In this document: positions 26,940 to 37,764 of the stretch, piece by piece
Layout: every line of letters begins with the position of its first letter
Position numbering within the stretch: the stretch's first letter is position 1
Assembly (NCBI RefSeq): GCF_017921815.1
Contig: NZ_JAGEMM010000008.1
Span: 62,001-126,000 of the forward strand
DNA length: 64,000 nucleotides
Origin: Microvirga antarctica
GTDB taxonomy: Bacteria; Pseudomonadota; Alphaproteobacteria; Rhizobiales; Beijerinckiaceae
Direction of reading: 5' to 3'
Program-made: the position numbers and the translations under genes
The notes under the pieces: generated by a model
Told to the model about the DNA's origin: nothing
Seen by the model: only the letters and a program-made list of their open reading frames with translations
Databases searched by the model: none

Positions 26940-28127
26940 TCAGGTTTGTCCCGGCCTGAGCTTGTAGAAAATGTGCCGGCCGATCACGTCCATTTTCTTG
27001 AGCTTTTTGGCCCAATAGGGCCGGACGTAATTGGCATGATAGTGGGTCGCGCCGCCCACATCGGCGAGGTAGGTCTTGCCTTCCAGCACCGCGCTCGCGA
27101 TCTGCTTGGCCGATTCCCAGGCTTCGCTTTCCGTGGTGCGCAGCGCCTTGCCCTCGCACGCGAAGGTGAACTGGCACGCCAGATGGCGGTTGCGGTTCTG
27201 GTAGACCACGCCGCAGACGGAGGCGGGGTAGAGGCCGCTCTTCATGCGGTTGAGGACGACCTGGGCGACCGCGGCCTGCCCGTCCGGCGGCTCGCTCCGC
27301 GCCTCGAAATACACCGCCTCGGCGAGGCAGCGCTGTTCCTTGCTCAAATTGTCGGGATCGATGAAATCCGCATAGCGGGGGCGCTCGGAATCGCGGCCCA
27401 CGATGGTGCTGCCGATACCGTGCTCGATGCGCGAGACGGGCGCTGCCGCGATCTCGACCGGTGTCGTATCGGCCGGCGTCGGCGTGGTGGAGGACAGGAC
27501 GACCGCGCGCCGGACCGACGGGGTCGTGGCGCCGGCTGCAGCGCCGGTCGACCCGGCGGCCGCGGCCATCGGCGATTGCACAGAGGAGGCCTGTCGGGTG
27601 GTGGTGAATTCAGGGCCCTGCCAGGGCTCGAAACCATGCTGCTGGGCGTCCGCGCCCTCGACCTTGCCTTCCATGAGGATCGTTGGCGGCAGAAGGTTCT
27701 CGTCGCGGGTGAACAGCATGCGCGAGCCGGGGGCCGCCATGCTGGCGCGAATCTGGTCCGCGCGGCGGATCAGGCCCGCGCGCTCCGACCGGTCGGGATC
27801 GCCCTTCCGGCTGCGCTCGACCACGGGCGCGGCGCCAGCGCCGGCCTTGCGGTCAGCGCGCAGAGGATCGCCTTCGATGGCGGCGGATTCGGGAAGATCG
27901 TAACGGGGCAGATTGCGCAGGATATCGCTGCCGATCAGGCTGACGCCGCCGGCGCCGATGAGCGCGCCCACCGGGGGCACGAGCGCCGAATCGCTCAGGC
28001 GGCTGGCTGCCGTGCGCGCCGTGAAACTGATGCCCGATTCCGCGTTGTTGCTGGCCGATGCGGTGAACGAGACCAGCAGGCCTGCGGCCAGCGCCCACGG
28101 GGCGGTGGTGGCGCAGATCCATTTCAT
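26940..28127 (-). CDS. SleB-like cell wall hydrolase
   Basis: The 395-residue protein starts with a signal peptide (MKWICATTAPWALAAGLLVSFTASASN), continues with about 230 residues of low-complexity Ala/Thr/Pro-rich linker, and ends in a Hydrolase_2 (PF07486) domain: LAEAVYFEARSEPPDGQAAVAQVVLNRMKSGLYPASVCGVVY, CQFTFACEG, and GATHYHANYVRPYW. Glu in YFEARSE is the expected catalytic residue. Such periplasmic enzymes cleave peptidoglycan glycan strands, as SleB does in spores; here a role in wall remodelling is likely. The start is uncertain because the ribosome-binding site is weak and the frame stays open upstream. Confidence 0.85.
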   Translation of the reverse strand: MKWICATTAPWALAAGLLVSFTASASNNAESGISFTARTAASRLSDSALVPPVGALIGAGGVSLIGSDILRNLPRYDLPESAAIEGDPLRADRKAGAGAAPVVERSRKGDPDRSERAGLIRRADQIRASMAAPGSRMLFTRDENLLPPTILMEGKVEGADAQQHGFEPWQGPEFTTTRQASSVQSPMAAAAGSTGAAAGATTPSVRRAVVLSSTTPTPADTTPVEIAAAPVSRIEHGIGSTIVGRDSERPRYADFIDPDNLSKEQRCLAEAVYFEARSEPPDGQAAVAQVVLNRMKSGLYPASVCGVVYQNRNRHLACQFTFACEGKALRTTESEAWESAKQIASAVLEGKTYLADVGGATHYHANYVRPYWAKKLKKMDVIGRHIFYKLRPGQT

Positions 28128-28242
28128 TCGAGAGCGACGATACCGAGAACGCACGCGACACACCCCAACCAGAACCCGAGACAGGCGACGGACACGATCG
28201 CCCGGTTCCTGTCGGTTATCGCGGATTAAGGTTGATGGCGGG

Positions 28243-29067
28243 TTAAGACTCCGCCGCGTCGTTGCTCTCCGCCATGGCCCGGAATGCCGCCGCGGTGGCG
28301 GCATCGGCGGGGAAAAACGCCTCGATGGCGAGTTCGGACAGAGTGACGTCCACGGGCGTGCCGAATACCGTGGTGGTGCTGACCATCGTCAAGGGTCCGA
28401 AAGCGCTTGCCAGCTGGAGCGGCTCTAGCACGCCAACATCCTCCTGGCGCGGCGCGGTCGGATCGCGCGGTGTTTGCGGCGGGATCGGGTAGGCTCGCAA
28501 CTCGGCCAGAAGCCGAACGAGAACCGGGTCGGCGGTGAGGTCGATCTGGTGATGCAGGCGGGCGAGAAGGTGATCGCGCCAGGTGCGAAAATTGAGGATG
28601 CGCCGCGCAAGACCGCCCGGATGAAGGCTCAGCCGCAACACGTTGATGGGTGGCTTGAGCAACGCGTGATCCACCTCGCCGACAAGCGGCATCAACGCCG
28701 CATTAGCGGAGACCATCGACCAGTGGCGGTCGATGGCGAGCGCGGGATAGGGCTCGTGGCCTTTCAGAACCAGGTCGACGGCCGCACGGGCTGCAGCCAG
28801 CGCCGGGTCGTCGAGGGCGCGGTGCGAATAGACCGGCGCGAAGCCCGCCGACACCAGCAGGATGTTGCGCTCCCGCAAGGGCACCTCCAGCTGTTCGGCC
28901 AGATGCAGGACCATCTCACGACTGGGCTGCGAGCGCCCGGTCTCGAGAAAGCTCAGGTGCCGCGTGGAGATGTCGGCCTCGAGCGCCAGATCCATCTGGC
29001 TCATGCGCCGCCGCTGGCGCCAGTCGCGCAGGTGGTCGCCGATCGTGGGAGTCGTCGTTGTCATCAT
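28243..29067 (-). CDS. XRE regulator with MmyB-like ligand-binding domain
   Basis: A 274-residue regulator. Residues about 9-65 form a helix-turn-helix of the XRE type (IGDHLRDWRQRRRMSQMDLALEADISTRHLSFLETGRSQPSREMVLHLAEQLEV). The rest, beginning NILLVSAGFAPVYSHRALDDP, is the PAS-like MLTR ligand-binding domain of the MmyB family, with DRHWSMVSANAALMPLV. Ligands in this family are poorly known, with fatty acids suggested for one structure. It is divergent from a small membrane protein gene, which is a likely target. Confidence 0.88.
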   Translation of the reverse strand: MMTTTTPTIGDHLRDWRQRRRMSQMDLALEADISTRHLSFLETGRSQPSREMVLHLAEQLEVPLRERNILLVSAGFAPVYSHRALDDPALAAARAAVDLVLKGHEPYPALAIDRHWSMVSANAALMPLVGEVDHALLKPPINVLRLSLHPGGLARRILNFRTWRDHLLARLHHQIDLTADPVLVRLLAELRAYPIPPQTPRDPTAPRQEDVGVLEPLQLASAFGPLTMVSTTTVFGTPVDVTLSELAIEAFFPADAATAAAFRAMAESNDAAES

Positions 29068-29206
29068 CGGCCGGACGATAGCAAAGCGCGACGCCGCGTT
29101 CCATGACCTGCGAGGTTATCGACGGCCCTACCCGGGCCGCTCAGGATGTCGCCACGGTCACCGGACCGGCCGGGCCTTTCGCCCGCTGATGAACAGGAGA
29201 CATGCC

Positions 29207-29605
29207 ATGACCCTTTCGCCCTCCCCGTTTCTCCGCCAGGCGCTTCTGGCGGATGCCGTCACCACCGCCGCCTGTGGCGGGTTGATGCTTCTCGCCGCCA
29301 GCCCCCTTTCGACCTTGCTCGGACTGCCCATCCCACTGCTGCGGACGGCCGGCGCGGTGCTGCTGCCGTTTGCCGCCCTCGTGGCGTTCCTCAGCCTTCG
29401 GGAACATCTGCCGCGCGCAGCCGTGTGGGCGGTCGTGCTGGTCAATGGATTGTGGGTCGCCGACAGCATCCTGTTGCTGCTGAGCGGATGGGTTTCGCCC
29501 ACAATCGCCGGCACCGTGTTCGTGCTCGTGCAGGCGGCCGTGGTGGCGTTGTACGCACAGTTGCAGGTGATGGGCCTGAAACGGTCCCGCCTTGTGGCGG
29601 TCTGA
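29207..29605 (+). CDS. Small four-helix membrane protein, unknown function
   Basis: A 132-residue protein that is almost all hydrophobic, with four predicted transmembrane helices (about residues 11-33, 42-62, 67-90 and 98-120) and a short basic C-terminus (LKRSRLVAV). AGGAGA lies 7 bases before the ATG at 29207. I do not recognise the family beyond a general resemblance to integral membrane proteins that sit next to SDR or MmyB regulators. It is divergent from the XRE regulator and converges on a histidine kinase gene. Confidence 0.75.
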   Translation: MTLSPSPFLRQALLADAVTTAACGGLMLLAASPLSTLLGLPIPLLRTAGAVLLPFAALVAFLSLREHLPRAAVWAVVLVNGLWVADSILLLLSGWVSPTIAGTVFVLVQAAVVALYAQLQVMGLKRSRLVAV

Positions 29606-29616
29606 AGCGCCCGATC

Positions 29617-29650
29617 CCGCGGCGGCCACAGGAGCCGACCGCCGCGGTTT
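29617..29650. terminator. Shared hairpin between convergent genes
   Basis: CCGCGGCGG (29617-29625) pairs exactly with CCGCCGCGG (29639-29647) across a 13-base loop, followed by TTT on the plus strand. It sits between the stop codons of the small membrane protein and the histidine kinase and could terminate both transcripts. Confidence 0.6.
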
Positions 29651-32427
29651 CAATCGTGGATCATGTGTTCCACTTTCGCCGCCAGCGCCTCCCCGGCGAA
29701 CGGCTTGGCGATGACTTCCATGCGCGGACCGAGGAAGCCGTTCTTCAGGATCTCGTTGTCCACATAGCCCGTCATGAACAGGATGTTGAGGTCGGGACGC
29801 AATTCGCGCGCCGCATCCGCAAGCTGCCGTCCATTCAGGCCGGGCAGCCCCACATCGGTGAGCAGGAGATCGACAGGCTGCGTGGTCTGAAGCACGGCCA
29901 GGGCCGACGGCCCGTCCATCGCCTCGATGATGCGATAGCCGCGCTCCTGCAGCATGTCGACCACAAGCCTGCGCACCACGGGCTCATCCTCCACCACGAA
30001 CACGATTTCGCCTGCACGCGCATGTCCCGCCGCGATCACGTCCGGCGCGGCCGAATGAGCCGCATCGCCACGAAAGCGCGGAAGGTGGATGGTCACCGTT
30101 GTGCCCTGCCCCGGCTCCGAGACGATGCCGACCTGCCCGCCGGATTGACGCACGAAGCCGTACACCATGGACAGGCCGAGGCCCGTACCCTGGCCGATGG
30201 GTTTGGTGGTGAAGAAGGGCTCGAAGACACGCTCTGTAACGTCCTGCGACATGCCCGATCCGGTATCGGTCACCGACAACATCACGTAGTCGTCGGCTGC
30301 AAGATCGCACCGGCCCGCAAGCGACGGGTCGTCCGCTGCCACGTTGTCGGACCGAATGACGATCGTGCCGCTCCCGGTCATGGAATCGCGCGCGTTGATG
30401 ACGAGGTTCAGCAAGGCACTTTCAAGCTGGTTGGCGTCGCACGAGGTCAGCCAGAGGTCGTCCTTCGGCACGAAGGTCACGCGGACTGCCTCGGTGACCG
30501 TCCGGCGGAAAAGCTCGTCCATGGAGGCCACCAGATCGTTGGCATTCACGGGCCGCGGATCGAGGGGCTGCCGGCGCGAGAAGGCCAGCAGGCGATGGGT
30601 CAGGGCCGCGGCCCGGCGGGCGGACGACATGGCCGCCTCGATGTAGCGCGCGGCATCCCCCATGCGGCCCTGCCCGAGGCGGGATTCCAGGAGGTCGAGG
30701 CTGCCGATGACGCCGGTCAGGAGATTGTTGAAATCATGGGCGATGCCCCCGGTCAATTGTCCGACAGCTTCCATCTTCTGCGATTGGCGCAAAGCCGCTT
30801 CGGCTTCCCGCAACGCGTCGGAGGCCGCTTTCTCCGTGGTGATATCGCGGCCGACGGCGTGGATGAATTGTTCGCCCGGCACGGCCTTCCAGGCGATCCA
30901 GCGATAGGTGCCGTCCCGGTGGCGAAGCTGGATCGGGCCGTCGAAGGTCACGACGCCGAGGGCGAGGTCAGCCACCTGGGCCTGCACCAGGTCACGGGCG
31001 TCGGTATGGACCAGATCGACGAACGACCGCCCGTGGAGGTCATCGTCGGACCAGTCGAGAACGCGGCGCCAGGCCGGATTCATGGCGAGGATCCGACCCG
31101 ACAGGTCGGTGACCAGCATCAGATCCGTGGACAGGCGCCACAGGCGTTCCCGATCGCGGGTGCTTTCCTCCACGCGTTCCTCGAGCCGCGAGTTGCGCTG
31201 GACGAGTTCGCTGGCAGCCGCCCGCTCGTCGTGGATCTCGGTATTCGTGCCGATCCAGCGGGTGATGGCTCCCTCGCCGTTGCGCACCGGCACCCCCTTG
31301 GCCAGGAACCAGCGATAGACGCCGTCGATCCCCCGGCGCAGGCGGATTTCGCGCTCGAACACGGAGCCCTGTTCGCGCGCCTGCCGCCACGCGCCGGCGA
31401 TGGTCTCGTAATCATCCGGATGCAGCACCTGACGCCAGCCGCCACCCTGCAAAGCCACCAGCGACATGCCCGAATAGGCGCCGAAGCGCTCGTTGAACCA
31501 TTCGATCTGCCCATCGGGCGAGGCTTCCCACACGAGGTGGGGAACGGCATCGACCAGCGCCCGAAACCGCTCCTCGCTTGCGCGCAGCGCCTCTTCCGAG
31601 AGTTTGCGGTCGGTCACGTCGCGAAAGAAGGTGACGATCCCTCCCACCACAGGACACAACCGCAGTTCCAGCCAACGATCTTTTCCGAAGCCGAGGTAGT
31701 GGCGTTCGATCGTGATCTGCCGCTGCTCGTCGAAGCATTGCTGGTAGACACCTTCGAGAAAAGAGCCCGCGGAAGTGGGCCACGCCTCCCAATGCGTCTT
31801 CCCGAGAATGGCGTTGGCCTCGCGCCCATCATAGGCGAGCGCCGCCGCGTTCAACTTGACGGCACGCATCTCCTCATCGAACGCCACGAAACCATCGCCG
31901 AGGGCGTTGAGGATGCTCTCCGCCCGCTCGAGCCCGGCCTGCATCATGGCTTCGGACGCTGCCTGGTCGGTCACATCGGTGCCTTGCAGCATCACGGCCA
32001 CCACGCGCCCCTCTATCCGTATGGGCTGGGCGACAAAGTCGACGACGAGCGGCGCGCCGGACGGGGAGAGAACGGCGAGACGCCGCAATGCGGCGGGCTC
32101 GCCGGTGGAAAAGGCCCGCGCCACCTGAACGGACAGTCCCGGCAGCGCGGCCAGCGCCGTCTCGGCAAACGGCACGCCGAGGCTCGACGTTGGCATCAGG
32201 CGCTGGCAGGCCGCATTGGCAAAGGATACCAGTGCGGGCGCCCCTTCCAGGACGCAGAGAAACCCGGGCCATTGCGCGAGGATCTGGTCTGACAGCGGAT
32301 CGCCTCCGAAACTTGCGCAGCCCTGAGCCCTTGCGGCCGCAGCGGGGTAAGCCTCTCGGGCTGTGGCCGCCCAATCGTGACGGTCGGAAACGAGGTTGTC
32401 GTTCGAAATGACCACGCCCTCCAGCAT
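29650..32427 (-). CDS. Multi-PAS hybrid histidine kinase/response regulator
   Basis: A 925-residue protein with no membrane segment, so presumably cytoplasmic. PAS-like sensors occupy about residues 50-155, 170-275, 285-400 (ending WIGTNTEIHDER) and 430-535 (ending AVGRDITTEKAA). The dimerisation/phosphoacceptor motif GGIAHDFNNLL has His564; ATPase boxes include NLVINARDSM, DTGSGM and GTGLGLSMVYGFV. A receiver domain follows with phospho-acceptor Asp858 in LLLTDVGLPG. The HDFNNLL type and C-terminal receiver resemble blue-light/PAS hybrid kinases, but no LOV cysteine motif is evident. No response regulator gene is adjacent. Confidence 0.93.
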   Translation of the reverse strand: MLEGVVISNDNLVSDRHDWAATAREAYPAAAARAQGCASFGGDPLSDQILAQWPGFLCVLEGAPALVSFANAACQRLMPTSSLGVPFAETALAALPGLSVQVARAFSTGEPAALRRLAVLSPSGAPLVVDFVAQPIRIEGRVVAVMLQGTDVTDQAASEAMMQAGLERAESILNALGDGFVAFDEEMRAVKLNAAALAYDGREANAILGKTHWEAWPTSAGSFLEGVYQQCFDEQRQITIERHYLGFGKDRWLELRLCPVVGGIVTFFRDVTDRKLSEEALRASEERFRALVDAVPHLVWEASPDGQIEWFNERFGAYSGMSLVALQGGGWRQVLHPDDYETIAGAWRQAREQGSVFEREIRLRRGIDGVYRWFLAKGVPVRNGEGAITRWIGTNTEIHDERAAASELVQRNSRLEERVEESTRDRERLWRLSTDLMLVTDLSGRILAMNPAWRRVLDWSDDDLHGRSFVDLVHTDARDLVQAQVADLALGVVTFDGPIQLRHRDGTYRWIAWKAVPGEQFIHAVGRDITTEKAASDALREAEAALRQSQKMEAVGQLTGGIAHDFNNLLTGVIGSLDLLESRLGQGRMGDAARYIEAAMSSARRAAALTHRLLAFSRRQPLDPRPVNANDLVASMDELFRRTVTEAVRVTFVPKDDLWLTSCDANQLESALLNLVINARDSMTGSGTIVIRSDNVAADDPSLAGRCDLAADDYVMLSVTDTGSGMSQDVTERVFEPFFTTKPIGQGTGLGLSMVYGFVRQSGGQVGIVSEPGQGTTVTIHLPRFRGDAAHSAAPDVIAAGHARAGEIVFVVEDEPVVRRLVVDMLQERGYRIIEAMDGPSALAVLQTTQPVDLLLTDVGLPGLNGRQLADAARELRPDLNILFMTGYVDNEILKNGFLGPRMEVIAKPFAGEALAAKVEHMIHD

Positions 32428-32595
32428 TCGGACCCTTCACCCATTGGCTGAAAGCCGCTTCGGGTGGACGCGTTCACCTCGCCTCATGGCAGGATCAGGA
32501 GCCTATGCAATATAACGTTGCACTTCAACATCACGCAAGCGCCCGTTTGTAGCAGGTGCGCGGTCGAAGGATCGGTCGGGACAGCCCCCGGCAGG

Positions 32596-32625
32596 CGTGG
32601 CCGATCTCTCGCGACATCGGCCACG
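32596..32625 (-). terminator. Hairpin downstream of ppdK
   Basis: CGTGGCCGAT (32596-32605) is exactly complementary to ATCGGCCACG (32616-32625) with a 10-base loop. It begins 15 bases past the ppdK stop codon on the minus strand. There is no U tract, so it may act as a 3'-end stabiliser or a Rho-assisted terminator. Confidence 0.5.
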
Positions 32626-32640
32626 GGAATGCCCGGGCGA

Positions 32641-35319
<2,679 letters not shown>

Positions 35320-35573
35320 CGATCGACCCTTTGGCTAGACTTACCCTGCTGACATGCAGGTGCTGGCTTGAAGCAAACGGGCGCAAAACGCAACCTGAAC
35401 GGCCAAGTTCCGGCCTTTTGGGAGCGTTGTGCGGGGGCGCACGGCACATCCTGGCAGCGCCAAAGAGTTCTTCGGAGATGACGTTACGTAAAGTACTCTT
35501 CAGGAAAAGCTGAACGGGGGCGTGCTGAGCCGCTGCCGGGCCGGGAGCCGGGCGTCGTCAATAGGAGCGAGGG

Positions 35574-36959
35574 ATGGCAGTCTTCACCTACACGGTTACC
35601 GATCCGGGCGGGGTCGATCTCGGGCTGTTCTTTCCGGGAACTCTGGCGACACAATGGGGCGGCTCATCGACCCAGCCAACGACGGCCTCAAGCCAGTATC
35701 TTTTGATCGCGAAGGGGGTCCCCGACCCAACGTTCTCCTACTCGACCCGGTTCACCGGCACCACGTTCGGTATTGTGGCCGGAGATGGCGGGGTCGAAGG
35801 TCTGATCACCTCGGCAATCCTCGCCGTCAATGAAGGGGGCCTCCCCCAGCGCCAGCTTGCTACCTTGGCCATTACGCTGGGCAGCAACACCAGCCTGCTC
35901 GGCGGCGTGAGGATCAACGCATCTATGGACATGACGCCGGACTCGATGCTGCGGCAATCCCAGCGCATCGATACCGGAGGCTCGACCCTGATCCTCAACG
36001 GCGGTGGCGGCAACGACACGCTCCCCGGCAGCGGCTGGAACGACACCCTTGATGGCGGGCGCGGCGCCGACCGGATGGTCGGGCATGACGGCAACGACTT
36101 CTATGCCGTCGACAGCGCGCTCGACATCATTGTTGAGCAGGATGGCGAGGGCTTCGATTCCCTCGTCACCACCGCCACCTACCAGCTCGGCAGCGGCGTA
36201 TCGGTGGAGCGGATGAGCGCGGATGCGGCGGCGGGCGGAATTGGCCTCACGGGCAATGCCTTCGCCAACGAACTCTTCGGCAACGCCTTCGCCAATCGGC
36301 TGGATGGCGGCGGGGGCGCCGACACGATGACGGGCAGGCTCGGCAACGACACCTATCTGGTCGACAACCGGGGCGATGTCGTCGTCGAGGTGTCGGGCGA
36401 GGGCGTCGACACCGTGCTCTCGAGCGTGAGTTACACGCTGGGAGCGCTCGCCGCCGTTGAGATCCTGCGCGCCGCCGATGCCGGCGCCAAGACAGGCCTG
36501 TCGCTCACCGGCAACGCCTTCGCAAATGCGATCTTCGGCAATGCGGGCGCCAACAAAGTGTCAGGACAGGCCGGCAACGACGCGCTCTATGGCGGCCTCG
36601 GAAAAGACATCCTGACCGGCGGCGCAGGACGGGACGCGTTCGCCTTCACCACCAAGCTCAACAAGGTGCTCAACGTCGATCAGATCAAGGATTTCAACGT
36701 CAAGGACGATTCGGTGTGGCTGGATAACAGCATCTTCAAAGGCATCGGCAGCGGCAGCGCCACCCACCCGACCAAGATCAAGGCGGCGGCGTTCTTCGCC
36801 GGCAAGGAAGCGCACGATTCCTCCGACCGCATCCTCTACGACAAGGCCTCAGGCGCTCTGTTCTACGATCAGGACGGCACGGGGGGGAGCGCGCCGGTGA
36901 AGTTCGCTCAACTGAGCAAGGGGGTGGCGCTCACCGCGTCGGATTTCTTCGTCATCTGA
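35574..36959 (+). CDS. RTX-like calcium-binding protein
   Basis: A 461-residue protein with an N-terminal region of about 140 residues of unknown fold, then haemolysin-type nonapeptide repeats (GGGGNDTLPGSGWNDTLDGGRGADRM, RLDGGGGADTMTGRLGNDTYLVD, SGQAGNDALYGGLGKDILTGGAGRDAF) interspersed with LTGNAFAN units near residues 224, 240 and 313. The C-terminus (DGTGGSAPVKFAQL...DFFVI) resembles type I secretion signals. No Sec signal is present. Export by an ABC/HlyD/TolC system is expected, but none is encoded here. AGGAGCGAGGG precedes the ATG. Confidence 0.85.
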   Translation: MAVFTYTVTDPGGVDLGLFFPGTLATQWGGSSTQPTTASSQYLLIAKGVPDPTFSYSTRFTGTTFGIVAGDGGVEGLITSAILAVNEGGLPQRQLATLAITLGSNTSLLGGVRINASMDMTPDSMLRQSQRIDTGGSTLILNGGGGNDTLPGSGWNDTLDGGRGADRMVGHDGNDFYAVDSALDIIVEQDGEGFDSLVTTATYQLGSGVSVERMSADAAAGGIGLTGNAFANELFGNAFANRLDGGGGADTMTGRLGNDTYLVDNRGDVVVEVSGEGVDTVLSSVSYTLGALAAVEILRAADAGAKTGLSLTGNAFANAIFGNAGANKVSGQAGNDALYGGLGKDILTGGAGRDAFAFTTKLNKVLNVDQIKDFNVKDDSVWLDNSIFKGIGSGSATHPTKIKAAAFFAGKEAHDSSDRILYDKASGALFYDQDGTGGSAPVKFAQLSKGVALTASDFFVI

Positions 36960-36964
36960 GCGCA

Positions 36965-36993
36965 ACAAAAAAGGCCGGACAACGCCCGGCCTT
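36965..36993 (-). terminator. Intrinsic terminator of the L,D-transpeptidase gene
   Basis: On the minus strand AAGGCCGG and CCGGCCTT form an 8-base-pair stem (36971-36978 with 36986-36993) around a 7-base loop, followed by TTTTTTGTT. It lies 27 bases beyond the L,D-transpeptidase stop and can also serve the convergent RTX gene. Confidence 0.8.
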
Positions 36994-37019
36994 CCGTCGT
37001 TTGGTCCCGCGCGAAGTGC

Positions 37020-37670
37020 TTAGACGCGGTTGCGGCCGTTGCGCTTGACGTAAACCGTCGTGCCGACGGGCACGCGATCGTAGAGATCGGCCACATCCTC
37101 GTTCAGCATGCGCACGCAGCCTGACGAGACCTGCTCGCCGATGCTCCACGGCTCGTTGGTGCCATGGATGCGGAACAGCGTGTCGCCGCCGTTCTGGTAG
37201 AGATAAAGCGCGCGGGCGCCGAGCGGGTTCTCGAGGCCGGCCTCGCGATAGGTCGGAAGGTCCGGCTTGATGCGCACCATCGTCTTGGTGGGCGACCATG
37301 CGGGCCAAACGCCCTTGCGGCCGACCGAGGCGACACCCTTCCAGGAGAAGCCCTGCTTGCCGACGCCGACGCCGTAGCGGATGGCCTTCTGGTCGGGCTG
37401 CACGAGGTAGAGATGGCGATCGTCGATATCGACGACGATGGAGCCCGGCTGCTCGCTGCCCTTGTATTCCACCACCTGGCGCGCGTATTGCGGCTCCATC
37501 TTGGTGCGGTCCACAAGGGGAATGTTGAACGGTTTGTCCTCGACAGCGCCCACATACCAACCCGCATAGGGATCGGCCGAGGCGTTGACCTGAGGTTGCA
37601 TCTGGGCGGTCTGGCAGGCTGCGAGCGACGCGCTCATGAGACCGAGAACGAGAAGGCGGCGGGCGATCAT
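37020..37670 (-). CDS. L,D-transpeptidase lipoprotein (YkuD family)
   Basis: The 216-residue product begins with a lipoprotein signal (MIARRLLVLGLMSASLAAC, lipobox LAAC at about 19). The YkuD catalytic domain follows: GSIVVDIDDRHLYLVQPDQKAIRYGVGVGK and the active-site HGTNEPWSIGEQVSSGCVRM with its Cys nucleophile. Such enzymes make 3-3 crosslinks in peptidoglycan or attach outer-membrane proteins to it, work in the periplasm and resist most beta-lactams. It follows glyS by 94 bases on the same strand, a spacer that contains ACTGAGT/ACTCAGT inverted repeats (37688-37719). Confidence 0.92.
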   Translation of the reverse strand: MIARRLLVLGLMSASLAACQTAQMQPQVNASADPYAGWYVGAVEDKPFNIPLVDRTKMEPQYARQVVEYKGSEQPGSIVVDIDDRHLYLVQPDQKAIRYGVGVGKQGFSWKGVASVGRKGVWPAWSPTKTMVRIKPDLPTYREAGLENPLGARALYLYQNGGDTLFRIHGTNEPWSIGEQVSSGCVRMLNEDVADLYDRVPVGTTVYVKRNGRNRV

Positions 37671-37764
37671 GTGTGATTCCAAAGGAAACTGAGTTGCCGC
37701 CTGCCTAACCCGACTCAGTCCCCATGGCTGTGACAGTCGCGCAACAGCGCGGTGGAATGTCGCC

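Noticed and set aside
29146..32292. A 1048-codon plus-strand frame opposite the histidine kinase
   Set aside because: Antisense mirror of a G+C-rich gene, rich in Gly/Arg/His, no domain; the kinase on the minus strand is complete.
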